64,000 bases of DNA from Sympetrum striolatum (Eukaryota; Arthropoda; Insecta; Odonata; Libellulidae). The notes under the pieces were generated by a model. The model was not told the DNA's origin. It saw only the letters and a list, made by a program, of their open reading frames with translations, and did not search any database. Made by a program: the position numbers and the translations under genes. Within the stretch, counting starts at the first letter, position 1. The number at the start of each line of letters is the position of its first letter. This document shows positions 14,272 to 25,490 of this stretch, in pieces. The stretch is taken from contig OX388348.1 in assembly GCA_947579665.1 (NCBI GenBank), positions 16,244,001 to 16,308,000 on the forward strand, in the 5' to 3' direction.

Positions 14272-14335
14272 TAATGTCTGGGAATTTGTATAAATGAGTA
14301 TATTATACGAAGGGCTTTACATGTACTTAGATATT
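14272..14335. repeat. Truncated fifth satellite unit; array boundary
   Basis: The sequence restarts as a unit (TAATGTCTGGGAATTTGTAT) but similarity to the unit start stops near 14335. This is the right-hand junction between satellite and non-satellite DNA. No inverted repeat or element end is obvious at the breakpoint. Confidence 0.8.
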
Positions 14336-17300
14336 TATCTGAAATCATTCGAAAATATCTCACACTCAATAAATATGACAAAGCAGTTAATGTACTTGTA
14401 TCTAAAACATAAAAACAAAAAATTTAATTAACAAAGACAACAAGACGCTATATAAGTTATACCGATCACCTAAAAATATCAGAGTAATACACTTCAGGAT
14501 TATAACGATTTCCGACCATTAGTCCCTAACAAAGTATACCTACCTCAAACCCCACTTTATAATCTGACCTAAAATTTACAAAAACGTCACTATTTTCTTT
14601 CCTTATCATTCCTAGTTTTCTTATTCCATCATAAATCTTCCTCTGGTGCAACTTGGTTTATCAGCGAAGCTCTTTATGTCGGAAGTATACGTCTATCTTG
14701 GAATAGAGCAGCTTGGCAAAGAACAAAGAGATTACTAAATGGCGGAAAACATAATGTGGCCACCACGTCCTGAAATAAGATACCTGAATGGTCATCTCCT
14801 TCAAATCTCATATCCGAGGCGGAAGCCGCATCTTCTTGACCGCAACTTACCTGTCATCTCTCATCTCTCCTGTCTTCTACTAGAGCTCATAATTCATCTA
14901 AAGCGGACCTTCTTCCGATGTACACCCTATCTTATAATTCTATACTTGGATGCTTCACTTTGGTAACGGTATTACTTTTAACTTCTTATAATCTTCTCTA
15001 ACTGGTCTACTTCAACCTCATTCATTTATTTATTTTAATTTAATTTGTATTATTAACTCAAATTTAATTTGCTTGTTAAACACTATTTACTATAACTTTG
15101 CACTTCAATATAGTATTTTATTTTATATAAGCACTTTGCTTGTTATACAAGTTCTGAAATTTTATTTTCTTTGATAGTATTTTCTCCCATAGACTTTTTA
15201 TGTTTTATTCTCTGTAGATACTTCAATTTTTCAAATCTTCCTTAGCCTAAAATAGGTTTTCTCTTTCTTAGAAACATTCGTTTATTGCCTTCATATCTTT
15301 CATTTTCCTTTAACGCTGTGTTAGATATTCTTCAAACACAACGTTATAGAAAGCTAAACAGAAGATGTATTTTATTAAATAAAATGAGCCCTGAAAGTCA
15401 ACTCTTCATTCTATTTAAAAAATTTTCAGTTTTTATACAATTTTCAAATATAAGTATTACAAAAATTGCCCTCGAATTAACAAATATAAGTAAATCTATC
15501 CTATCTCAGTAACTTCTAATAGAGATCTCATTTTCCGTCAAATCTTTTATAAAACGTATTTATTAACAATGCAAGTGCAACTTAGCTTCGACGGAATACT
15601 CCACAATCGATTAATAATAGTGTAAGCGATGAAAGATACGTGTATCAAATTATAATAAGATAAGTTGAATTCTCAAATATACTAGGATGGGAAATTTTAC
15701 AGATCAAGTTATTTGCGACTAGTTTTTCTTAGGGTAACTGTTTTCGCCATTAATTATTTTAATCACTCGTTTATATTTCTTTGGAATTTACTAAAATTAT
15801 CAATCTCTTAAAAAAATGATATTCAGAATAAATACAACTAGTTGAAGCGGAACTGAATTCGAGATACAGTAATTTGGCTTCGCAATAGTAAAGTTTTTCC
15901 CTGTTTTCATCGCCCTAAGTAACATAATAGCTCATTTCCCTCTCCCTGAGTACTTATTTATCGATTTCCACACCAATCCTCTCTCTATTTTTAGTACATT
16001 TATATATTTCCATATTTCCTTACTCTTCTCTATTTGTGCTACACTCCGTTACCTTCTCCACCTCCTTCATCGTATCTATATCCAATGACCTTCCATTTCA
16101 AATGCTATTTCTTTTCAATCATTACCCCAGAATCTCTCGTTTCATCATGCAGTTCTCCATTGTAAGCTTTCTTTCTCCTTAAGGCTGTTTTCCTTTCTCC
16201 GAGCAAATCTGCTTCGCGCGTTCTTTAATTTTCTTTCCCAAATTCAAATTGAGCCGCGCAATCTGTATTCATTTTTTCATCTTGGATCTCTTTTCCGGAA
16301 CAATATTATTCCCTGGCAATATCTTCCTCCATGTGTACTTTATCGTTTGCAACTAACCCCATCCGACTTTTCCTTTTGCTGTTTTCAAAACGTTCCTTTG
16401 AACCCATTTCCTGCGACAGCTTTCCCTCTCAACATTTTCCTTCTTTATGTCAACAAAGTATTTTAACTTTTCCTTTCGGGATATCTACTCTTCTCCAAAA
16501 AATAGTATCCCTCAACTATTTTCACCTTTTCATTTCTCATATCTCAGGGAGTATCTTCCCTTTCCATGTTTCAACGTTCTAAAGCTTCGTTTACAATATA
16601 TTTCCTCTAACTGCTCCTCGAGTAATCATGTTCCTTTCCAATCTTTGTTTCATGATTTCTAGGAAAGAATTTTTACTTTCCCGTTTAAAAGTATTTTTTT
16701 CGACGCAATTTCTTCCTGTGCATGACATTTGTTTTTCCATGCAATTATTAATTTACTTCTCTTCCAACCTGTTCGCTATCTGATTATAAGTAGGTTTTTA
16801 ACATTAAATTTCATAAATTTATATTTCTAAAGCTTTGTCATCGAAGATACATGTTATGGGAATGAGTATGATAACCTCTTAAGAATATAGTACCGTAAAT
16901 ATTTTGGGAAAGATGTAAATTTTATTACATTATTTGAAATTCCTCAAATGAACTAGCCAATTCAATGAAAGAGATGAAGTATTAAATGTAGTGAATGCAA
17001 TGAAATAAGATAAAATTTTATGGTGATAATGAGTGAAAAGGTCAATCTACATTTTTTAAAATATTCGAGAAAAATTTCAGCTTAGTTTACACTTACATGA
17101 CTCGATTATCATTAATTTCTACTTGTTTCTTTCATATATATCTTCACTTGTATGCATAATTACGTAAATACGTTTTCTGGCGTCCTCAAAAAAAAACAAC
17201 ATACGATCGGATATTCATTTTATAATATGTTTAACTTCTGTCAATATGGCAATCTTCTAAATCACAATGAGTGTCTCTCTTTCCCTGAAATTCTCAAGGA

Positions 17301-17901
17301 GTATTGCACCCTTTTCCTTCTGAACAGCTTCCATGTGTTTCTTACGATGTTTCTTTTCTTGCTGGAAAACAATATTTTTATTTTGATCCAGGCATTCATA
17401 TTCTACACTTCCATTTTTTAAATCGATTTTTTCGTACAAGCAAAATGCTTGTGTTTCTTGATAGGTGTTGTTACAAAATATAAGATACTTCATGGTACTT
17501 TATGAGACAAGATGAAATTTTCAGAAAAATGCAGCTCCAAATGCAAGGTAAATATTTTTGAGGAAATTAGGCATAATTCATGATTTATTTGCATTCACAT
17601 TTGGAAAGACTAGAGGACATTAAGCAACTACTCCACTACATTAGCCGAGATAACACTAGAAGAAATTCAGGATACATCCGTTGGGAATAGCCTCTTTATA
17701 TATTCGAGACAGTAATTAACTACGGAAATATGACAGTTTAGATCAGGCATATCATATCATATGCCACACGTTAGTTATATCAGGGTACATAGGTATGTTT
17801 TCCTACTGAAAATAAATAAGTAATTTTTCGTTTAAGTAAAATTATGTATTGGATAAGAATGAATAAAATTAGATTTGCGATTTTCCTCAAGTGTAATTAA
17901 G
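14336..17901. other. AT-rich unannotated DNA with a pyrimidine-rich block
   Basis: I see no supportable gene. Frames of 60-90 codons occur but have biased, low-complexity composition and no recognisable domain. Between about 15960 and 16680 the + strand is strongly rich in C and T (many CTTTCC and TCTCC runs). A 78-codon frame on the - strand at 17257-17493 has an ordinary amino acid mix but matches nothing I know. Confidence 0.6.
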
Positions 17902-17939
17902 TACAACCGGTTTCAGCTCAGATCGGTCACCATCAGGTC
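17902..17939 (-). other. PLE-type GATG...GAAAC 3'-end motif (weak copy)
   Basis: Read on the - strand this is ACCTGATGGTGACC, a short interval, then GCTGAAACCGGTTGTA. It matches the outline of the hairpin motif found at 20.8, 33.3, 39.9 and 63.3 kb (CTGATG, spacer, GAAACC, GGT). The spacer here does not fold into a convincing stem, so this copy looks decayed. Confidence 0.45.
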
Positions 17940-18364
17940 AATTTAAATTGTATCAATTACACATCAAACTGTAATTTTATTCTTACGTATCCTATTCATA
18001 TAAATTTCCACTCGCTAAAGTCTTCCGCGATCGGTTTTATTTATAATTATGTATAATTAATATGCAGGATTCATTAAGAGTTCATTACATTCCGGACGAG
18101 ACAACAATCTCAATTTTACCCCATTTTTAATAGTAATTGTTTGTACACCTAACTTCCTTCACCCTCCAGCCCTCCTCAACTTCTCCATCTACCATTGTGT
18201 TATACCTCCTTCCCCCTCGAAAAAACTGTCCCTCATAACTCACCCCCTTTCCTTATCACATCCGCCCTTTCTCCTGCCCCCTGCGAGACTTCCTGTGAGT
18301 TTTACCGCTGAAAATCCTTTGAAATCCTCCTCCCGGGGTGAGATTGCAAGACTGGAGACAAGTG
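17940..18364. other. Unannotated DNA before a purine-rich block
   Basis: AT-rich up to about 18160, then C-rich toward 18300. No gene or RNA was recognised. Confidence 0.5.
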
Positions 18365-18640
18365 ATGCGGTTGGCATGGAAACGTTGAGAAAAGAACGCG
18401 GAGAAAGGCAGAACAAGCGGGAAGGGGAGGTGCGAACAAAAAGGAATGGGGGAAGAGAATTGAATTGGAGAAGAGGGAAAGGTTTGGGGGAAGGGGATTT
18501 GCAGCGAGGGAAAAGCGGCCGAGATAGGGGAACTATAAAGCCTCTTTGGATTCGTTTCTCCATTATTATGGATGTCTTGGAATGGAAAAGTAGAGTAGGA
18601 ATGAGAAAAGGAAGAGGAAAGGAGAGAAAGAGAGGGATAT
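18365..18640 (+). other. GC-richer, purine-rich block ending near TATAAAG
   Basis: The + strand is dominated by A and G (repeated GGAAG, GAGAGG and AAAGG words) and contains GGAACTATAAA at 18529-18539, leading into ATAAAGCCTCTTTG (18535-18548). That 14-mer also occurs at 47218-47231 beside another purine-rich block, and the 11-mer recurs at 54561-54571. Frames open across the block on both strands (up to 146 codons) but are low complexity, so I do not call a protein. It could be an old repeat family or a TATA-containing regulatory patch. Confidence 0.5.
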
Positions 18641-20744
18641 TCGGTGATAGGGACAGTGATAACCTTATACGAGCTTATACTTAAAACCCTTTCCACGGAA
18701 AGACCGGATGTCTTATGAATATTACCTGGAAATTTCTGCCTTCCTTCCTTACGTCACCTTCATAATTGTTTTATTTAGTCGGTTTTCAGGGCTTTCTCAA
18801 GATATTTCATTTCTAAAGGCATAGGAACACAGGTCTAACATATATATACTAGCTGATGAAATTGCAAAATTCCGCTCTTAAGTTTTAATATGGAGATGAT
18901 TTAATTCAATTTTAATATGAAATGATTTTTCTTGTTTAAATAGCTATGTTAGCTATTTATATAGAGAAATAAATAACGTAAACCCGCGAGCAAAATCTAG
19001 AAACAAGCCAACACTATACAGAAGGATGATGAAGAAACCGATCACACTTTATTGTAACCGATTTTCCCCAAAAGAAATATATTAACTTCAAAAATGTGCA
19101 AATTATTTAACTCTTTCACAGAATATAGCTTACTTTCCACAAATAAAACTATTTTAAGTGATGCAATTAAAACTTATTCTTATTTGATTGGGAAGTTATA
19201 TGTTAAAGTTCGGTCTAAACCCTCTTGAAGTGCAACTATCTCAGGTGAGCTTATTCAATCTAGGAATATTTTCAATTAAAAACTCTCAAGAAAACGGTCT
19301 GAAAGTACTGGGACCAAATTTTGTGCTTTCCTAGTGGTTGCTTTTTTTGCTATTAAAATTGAAATTTAATATGATAATACATAAGCTAGATCCATAAGCC
19401 ATTACGATATCTTACGCAAGGCATCCTAAAAATTCCTAATCACCTCTTTTTCTCAAGCGTCCATCTAGAAATTCTTCACATAAAACGGTTAGGATGAAAA
19501 AACTATTGATACATAATAGAAGTTAAAACATCACCGCCCTAAAACGTATTTCCTTGTTAAAAAAATTTTCATACATAGTCGAATTAGTGATAAGAACCTT
19601 AAGAAAGAACACCAATGATGCAGGTCAAGAGTAAAGAACATCGATGAAGACCAGCATGCCTCTACTCTAGCTAATTGTATACGACGAAAGGTTGAATTAA
19701 AAGTAGTTGGATTCAGAAATGACATAGAACAGGTGAATGCAAATCAATAATTAGATCCGGATTTTAACTAATTCATGGATACGGATTAGATGCGGATTGT
19801 CTGCAAAATTAAAATCATTCGCGAGGCATTTCTGTGTATTGTACATACATTCCTTTGCATATATTCCGCAGAAAAATTAATTTCACGATAATGTAGAACA
19901 AACAACCTTGTACTGCGGTTGATACCCTTGGTTAAACATCAACTCATAAAAAAATTCCTACAAAAGCACCCAGCCGCCACAGCCCCCATTTTCGATTGAG
20001 CAGATAATTAGCTGTTTATATGTGCCTTTTACCTTATCGTGATAAAATTCTATTAACTCTATTGATTCTAACGCAGAATACATTTCTTATGGCTTATCAA
20101 CAAAATATGTTTGTACGAAAACATTAAGGTAGCTGAGCAAACATTCGTGACCTCGAAAAATATTTCTTTATATTTGCTAAGGGAATAGAGAAAGGTTAAG
20201 ATCACGCTGATAGAACCTGTAGGTTGAGATATTCCAGAATCTAAATAATAAAATTCTTCCAAGATATGGCAGAACAGAAAAAAAGAAGAAATTGAATTTT
20301 ATACGAATGTTGTCACAATTCCTTTGCATGATAAAAGGCCGCTTCCTTCCAGCAAAGTTCTGGGAATAGAGTTTCTACAATAATAAACATGTTCCCTATC
20401 CGCATTGCCTTAGATATTTTGCCTTTCCCTTTGAGGGACTGCCATTATCTTGTTTTATCAGAAAATGATCTTTAAGAAAGCGCATGTATAAAGACATATG
20501 GAAAAACCCTCATATCATGAAATAGTGAATCCTGAAAAAATTGCGAAGAGCTTAAAATCCCGGCATGGATTTCGCTGAGATAGATTAAAGGTTTCCTCGG
20601 ATACAAAACATAAATAAATTGAGTAATCACGAAGTCAAGTATACCCGACAGGACAGCAGTTTTGAATATTTTAGAGATGGAGAAATTATTCACCAAAATA
20701 AAATTCACAGTCATTCAGGCGTCGTTTTGTGGAAATCCATCTCG
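18641..20744. other. AT-rich unannotated DNA
   Basis: No gene, RNA or clear repeat was recognised. All open frames are under 85 codons and without motif support. Confidence 0.55.
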
Positions 20745-20974
20745 TAGAAATGAGGAAAGGCTTGTACTTTTTCCACAGGTGTATTTAAAAAAAACACGAC
20801 CAGGTTTCAACGAGTAATCACCATCATCAGGTGAATAAGCAATAAATAAAAATAAAATAATATATGGTTACGGTTATTGCTTATTCACCTGATGATGGCG
20901 ATTACTCGTTGAAACCTGGTCGTGTTTTTTTTAAATAAACCTGTGGAAAAAGTACAAGCCTTTCCTCATTTCTA
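20745..20974. mobile_element. Near-perfect fold-back element with PLE-like hairpin motif in both arms
   Basis: Inverted repeat arms at 20745-20845 and 20874-20974 are each 101 nt, with only two mismatches by eye and a 28 nt AT-rich spacer. Each arm, read outward from the spacer, contains CACCTGATGATGG, then ATTACTCGTTGAAACC and TGGTCGTG followed by a T-run. This matches the motif downstream of the PLE fragment at 39.9 kb. One of the two arm mismatches changes a C-G pair of the predicted small hairpin to U-G, so pairing survives. No convincing target-site duplication is visible. It is probably two PLE 3' ends joined head to head. Confidence 0.75.
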
Positions 20975-23386
20975 TTCACCAGAAATAATATGAAATCACC
21001 CATACAAATATTGTTGTCGAGATAATTTTTAGTGAAACACCTCCATTTTCATGTAACTTCTTCCAACTCTAAATAATTACCCTAATATCAATCTCTCTCT
21101 CCCGCTGAAAATTTGATCAGTTTTCAAATTATGAATGTGTTGAAGTGAGACTGTACGACTTTACGATAGCGTGAAATTCAAATTAACTAGTCAGATTGTA
21201 TGATATTTATTAAGAAAAAATTATTGCAGAAAAGCGATTTTTTCGATAGAATGTCCACATTAGTTTGCGAATAGATGAGAACTTCTGATAATTTTAGTTA
21301 TTAAAAAATCGGAAATTTTAGAAAACGCAATCATGGACGAAAAAATGGACAAAATTAGCGAAAATTTTTATATTTCATTTGGCAATCCAAGAAGCAAATA
21401 GGCGGATGTCACTAGAGGAGAATTTTTGGGTAGTTTTGTTTACTGAACCTTCAAAAACGGTTAAAAGCTTTATTCTGAAAGTTGAAGAGGAAGATATCTC
21501 CCATGCAAGAGAGAGACTGAAAAAGGAATCATTCGAACTGGATAAAAAAGCGTGGGCAGATGGAAAGTATACTCTCTTTTAGATTCATGAGACCAATAAA
21601 GCTCTCTAAATGCGATCTCAACAGTCACCAAAATGATATTTCTCCCTCAAGCGCTACACATTTAGAATGATCTTATGTTTCCCTCTTAAGTAAACAAGAC
21701 TCGCATTACAGGGTTCCATCACCTCTGAAACTGGATACCCCTTCGAATTCCAAGGACACTCTTGCCTTATCCATGCTCATATCATAACTAATCGAATTGC
21801 AATAGTTGCATGAACCTCCGTGCCTCACACCAAAGAGAGGATAGCAGGATTTAAGAGGACATATATGAATATATAAAATCTACTCACAGTCAGTGCATTA
21901 TTCGATTTTTCTACCCAAATATACTTATCTAACAACCTTTATCGATATTAATCTATCCTTTTTAATTAAATTATACCAATCTCTTCTCTTATAACATTTC
22001 ACGAACATAAATTAAATTTGTATCATTTATGAAACTCAATGGTGATCCAGTGCAGTTTATTCTTTATCTCATCAGTCGATTCGTCTCTTGATTTAACAAG
22101 TATATTTCCTTTTAATTCATGTTGTTCAAATACTACATCTTCCTGTATTTATTACATTCATTTTGTTTGAACTATTCCGATGTATTTGTATATTTATTAA
22201 TAATTATACACAAATAATCAGGCACGTTTATCACGGCCACATCTCACTAATATGTCAATCCGTCAGTTAGTAATAATCAGTGTTACTTAAATATTGTATA
22301 GCCGAATATAGCATTACCGAGAACAGAAGGTCTTTCAATTGGAAAAAGGAACTTAAAGATGCTGAGAAAAGCAAAAATTAAACTTATTAAAGTCCATGAA
22401 ATTTTTCAAAAACTACTAAGTACAAACAAGTATAAAAAGAGGTACAGGAATGATTCTTGCGGCATTTTATAGATTTTATTTCTAAAGGAGGATTTAATTT
22501 TCTTTGCTTGACCTCAACGCGCTTAACTTCTTGAATATAAATGAGAATAAAATAGATATCATCTATTTTATGTATGGAAACGACAGCACGATTTCTTCAA
22601 GTCTAGTCATAACTGCATGTTCTAAATTAAATCTCCTATCTTTGTTCTTTAAAAAATTTAATGATCAAAATTTAAACTCGAATACCTGAAATTCGTAACA
22701 ACTCTTCATTAGGTAGAACTTTTTTATGCGAGATTTAATATTCAGTGGCGAAAAAATGATTGAAATCCGTGAACCAAAAAATAGCCAACGAACACTATTA
22801 CCGCTAATAATGACAGTTATGACCAGAGGCAATGTTTTCATATTAAATTACAATTATTTTCTATAATCACTCCTATTTCCCTATAATTTTATTCGGAGCA
22901 CGAATTCGACCAATCCCTCCGAACGTAAAGCGAGGCTGCATTACGGTAATTTGATGAAATAACGCAGCTAATTTTAAAGTAACCAGGAAAAAATATTCCA
23001 GTGACTACCATGATGAGCCCTTCTCCATTAATGTAAAAATGTACGTAAATATAGAAATAGATATACCTCGTGAAAAACTACAAAGTTATTTAATAGGTTT
23101 GAAATTAATATTATTAATTGGAAAACCGACAAATTAAGCAATTTCCTCTAAATGAAGCCCATAACTCCACAAATTTTGTAAAGACTCCTCCTGAGATATT
23201 AAATTACAAAAATGCAAATATTATGCAGCGTTTAGCAGTTAATATAGCAATTTTGAGATAATTTTTCGTGATAACAGAGGAAAAAACGATTACAGACAGC
23301 CCACTAGTCTTACTTGTTAGTAGAAAAAATTTCCTTCTGTATTATTTTATTCTTATTATATGTTTTAAATTGCACGGGTTTTCTTA
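20975..23386. other. AT-rich unannotated DNA
   Basis: A frame at 21379-21582 (67 codons, rich in E and K) has protein-like composition but no domain I can name. The remainder is AT-rich without clear structure. Confidence 0.5.
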
Positions 23387-23480
23387 AAAGTGCTGTGATC
23401 CTTACTTGTTTTCTCCGAATACTGGTGAATGAGACGAGGAACATCGGCAAAGACGGTTTTGGAAATTTTAAACCTCTAAT
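23387..23480 (+). repeat. Solo arm of a dispersed palindromic repeat family
   Basis: The segment containing CTTGTTTTCTCC, GGTGAATGAGACGAGGAAC and TTTTAAACCTCTAATT aligns with the right arm of the palindromes at 24258-24425 and 36484-36667. No left arm is present. The sequence just after it (CATTAACAG...GTTCAAAATTTCC) resembles the end of the copy near 24610-24640, so this may be a fragment that kept only the distal part. Confidence 0.7.
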
Positions 23481-24257
23481 TCATTAACAGCTGGGTTCAA
23501 AATTTCCTTCGTTACCTACGTTTCATATAAGTACTACGCAAATACGTTTGTAGAAATTATTTATAAGGTTAGGTTGAAGAGTCGGACATAGCTTCACCTC
23601 GTAAAGAGCCATATAGAAATAACAAACTTAAACTTTTTGGGCGTAATTCCTTTTTCTTAAAAATAGTTTATTCAATATTCCAATACGCAGACTATTGATA
23701 TTGTTATAGACAATTATTTTATTGGATAATTTGGACTTTTTTCACTCTTAAACCAGACATTCTATCCCAATTTAAGTTATTTTTATTTTGAATGATAACA
23801 CGAGAATGTTCCTCTATTAGAAAGGCTTTCTCTACATCCTGGCTATAATATGTTGTTTTCAAATATATATTAGTATCAACAGATATCATTATGTATGAAC
23901 AAATATAACAAATTACATTTTTAGTTTAAACTCTCCCTCTTGGATTTCAAAAAGCAAAGCTTACACTCAGGGATAATCAATTAGTAAGTTATAGTATAGA
24001 ATGTTGTTAATTCACAGGTGTAAAGACTTAATTCATTGATATTTGTCGTACATTGTTGACGCATGCATTCCATTTAATATTTTGTGGAAAGTAAAATTTA
24101 ATGCTAGCATCTACTCTCAGCAAAAAATTATCTAAAAACCAAAATTAAAGTTACAATTACGAATCTAATGTCACCTCATTAACTCGCAACAATGCGAGAC
24201 GTTCAGATATTCCATCAAATGTAAAGAAAGAAATTTTAGAACAAAACTGTTAAACAC

Positions 24258-24640
24258 TTAGAAGTTGAAAATCTACAATAGCCGCCTTTGTCGGCGTTCC
24301 TTGTGTCATTCACCGGAGTTCGGAGAAAGTAAGAAGTGCGGTGTCCTTTCTTGTTTTCTCCAAACATCGGTGAATGAGACGAGGAACTCCGGCAAAAACG
24401 ACCATTGGAGATTTTATACCTCTAATCATATTCTATAACGAACGGGAAAAATCAAGGCTTGGTATGGCAGAATCGACAAAAGAGGTTCGACTACTTAGAC
24501 AATTTCGTACATGGGCACCGGGAAAATCTTTCCCGGAACTTTCACCAAATCTGAACGCGATGTTTACTAGGCTATCCGGGAAATATATCCTACTATTGGA
24601 GATTTTAAACCCCTAATTCCTTAACATTCGTGTTCCAAAT
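24258..24640 (+). repeat. Dispersed repeat with palindromic head, copy b
   Basis: The head, 24258-24425, is a fold-back of about 168 bp. Its left arm starts TTAGAAGTTGAAAATCTACA and its right arm ends GATTTTATACCTCTAA; the arms align over about 76 nt. It is followed by about 155 bp (TCTATAACGAACGGG through CTATCCGGG) that also follows the palindrome at 36484. A further TTGGAGATTTTAAACC motif near 24596 resembles the arm tip and may mark the element end. No coding capacity was recognised. It is probably a non-autonomous transposon; the superfamily is unknown. Confidence 0.75.
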
Positions 24641-24879
24641 GTTCTTTCTTTACAGCAGCATTGCTCATCGGCCTAAGGATCTCAACTTATTCCACAGATT
24701 ACACACAAAAATTCACATGATAGGTACTGGCATCAGATCCCTTGAAGATGGTATAAATATGAACATTTTCCTAAATTTTACTAAAATTTTCCCCAAAAAA
24801 GAAAACTCTTCTGCTAAGAAAGAAATAATCTCTGCCAATAACATCGGCTAAATTATAAACTAACCACTTTTACAACATG

Positions 24880-25490
24880 AAAAAATTATGACAGTAACAG
24901 CCCAGCCCAACATCTCACTCGCATGCGTACACGTACGGTAGTGTGCACACGCGAGCTAGTTTTGTACCACTTTCTTTACGTACATATACCTGCAGGAAAA
25001 CTGTCTATGGAGCTCTTTTTCGCTTCACATCACCCACCACAGAGATTTGGGAATTCTGCACGTTCACCGTATCCGAGAGAAACTTGAAAGGTTCCCCTCG
25101 GAAAAAAGGAGTTTAAGGGGAAAAGGAGTAGAAATGGAAAAGGATAGATTCCCAAAATGAAGACGTCGAGGTGGGGGGGAAAGGTGGTTTGAATGGTGTG
25201 CGGAAGGCGAAATGGGTGACTGCGACGGAGGAAATGGAGTTTTTCGTCTTGAGCCGTTGCATGGAAAAGGTGGCGCTCGGGTTCCGGACTAAAGAGGAGT
25301 TATATTTCTTCCCCTTTTTCCCTATCGTATTCCTTCCTCTCCGAATGCAACCCTCGGTCCATTTGTCCCTTTCTGCCGCAATCCTATACTATCTCTCTCC
25401 GGTTTGTACAAGCCCCACCGCGGGGCTCTCTTGTGCCCGTGACTTCCAACTCACTTTCCGTGCCAACTCGCAACTGCTATAAAGTATTCG
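24880..25490. other. GC-richer patch with short palindromes and purine-rich block
   Basis: At 24918-24955 several short palindromes crowd together (GCATGC, CGTACG, GTGTGCACAC). From about 25080 to 25285 the + strand is purine-rich, followed by a C-rich stretch and CTATAAAG at 25478-25485. A 103-codon frame (25171-25482) spans this patch but shows no known domain. Composition resembles the patches at 18.4, 47.1 and 54.6 kb. Confidence 0.45.

Larger units (their letters stand above)
1..14335. repeat. Satellite array with 3.57 kb higher-order dimeric unit
   Basis: Four complete units start at 1, 3569, 7137 and 10704, each 3567-3568 bp, followed by a 64 bp stub. Position 1 is an arbitrary cut, so the array probably continues to the left. 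Each unit is a dimer: monomer A (about 1785 bp) and monomer B (about 1783 bp) align along their whole length but are clearly diverged. B monomers start near 1786, 5354, 8920 and 12488. The array is AT-rich and has no long open frame; short frames recur only because the DNA recurs. The size and dimeric order fit a pericentromeric, subtelomeric or heterochromatic satellite; the chromosomal location cannot be read from the sequence. I do not recognise the family. Confidence 0.97.

Noticed and set aside
1..14335. CRISPR-like or bacterial repeat array
   Set aside because: The repeats are kilobases long with no short spacer pattern, and the window has eukaryotic transposons throughout.
18256..18696. 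146-codon - strand frame and overlapping 129-codon + strand frame
   Set aside because: Both lie in a purine-rich block whose skew removes stop codons. Translations are low complexity and no domain is recognised.
21334..21582. Possible transposon-derived coding piece (MDEKMDKISENFY then FGNPRSK, and a 67-codon frame in another phase)
   Set aside because: It looks protein-like, but the similarity I suspected to integrase-type elements rests on a few residues and the frames disagree.
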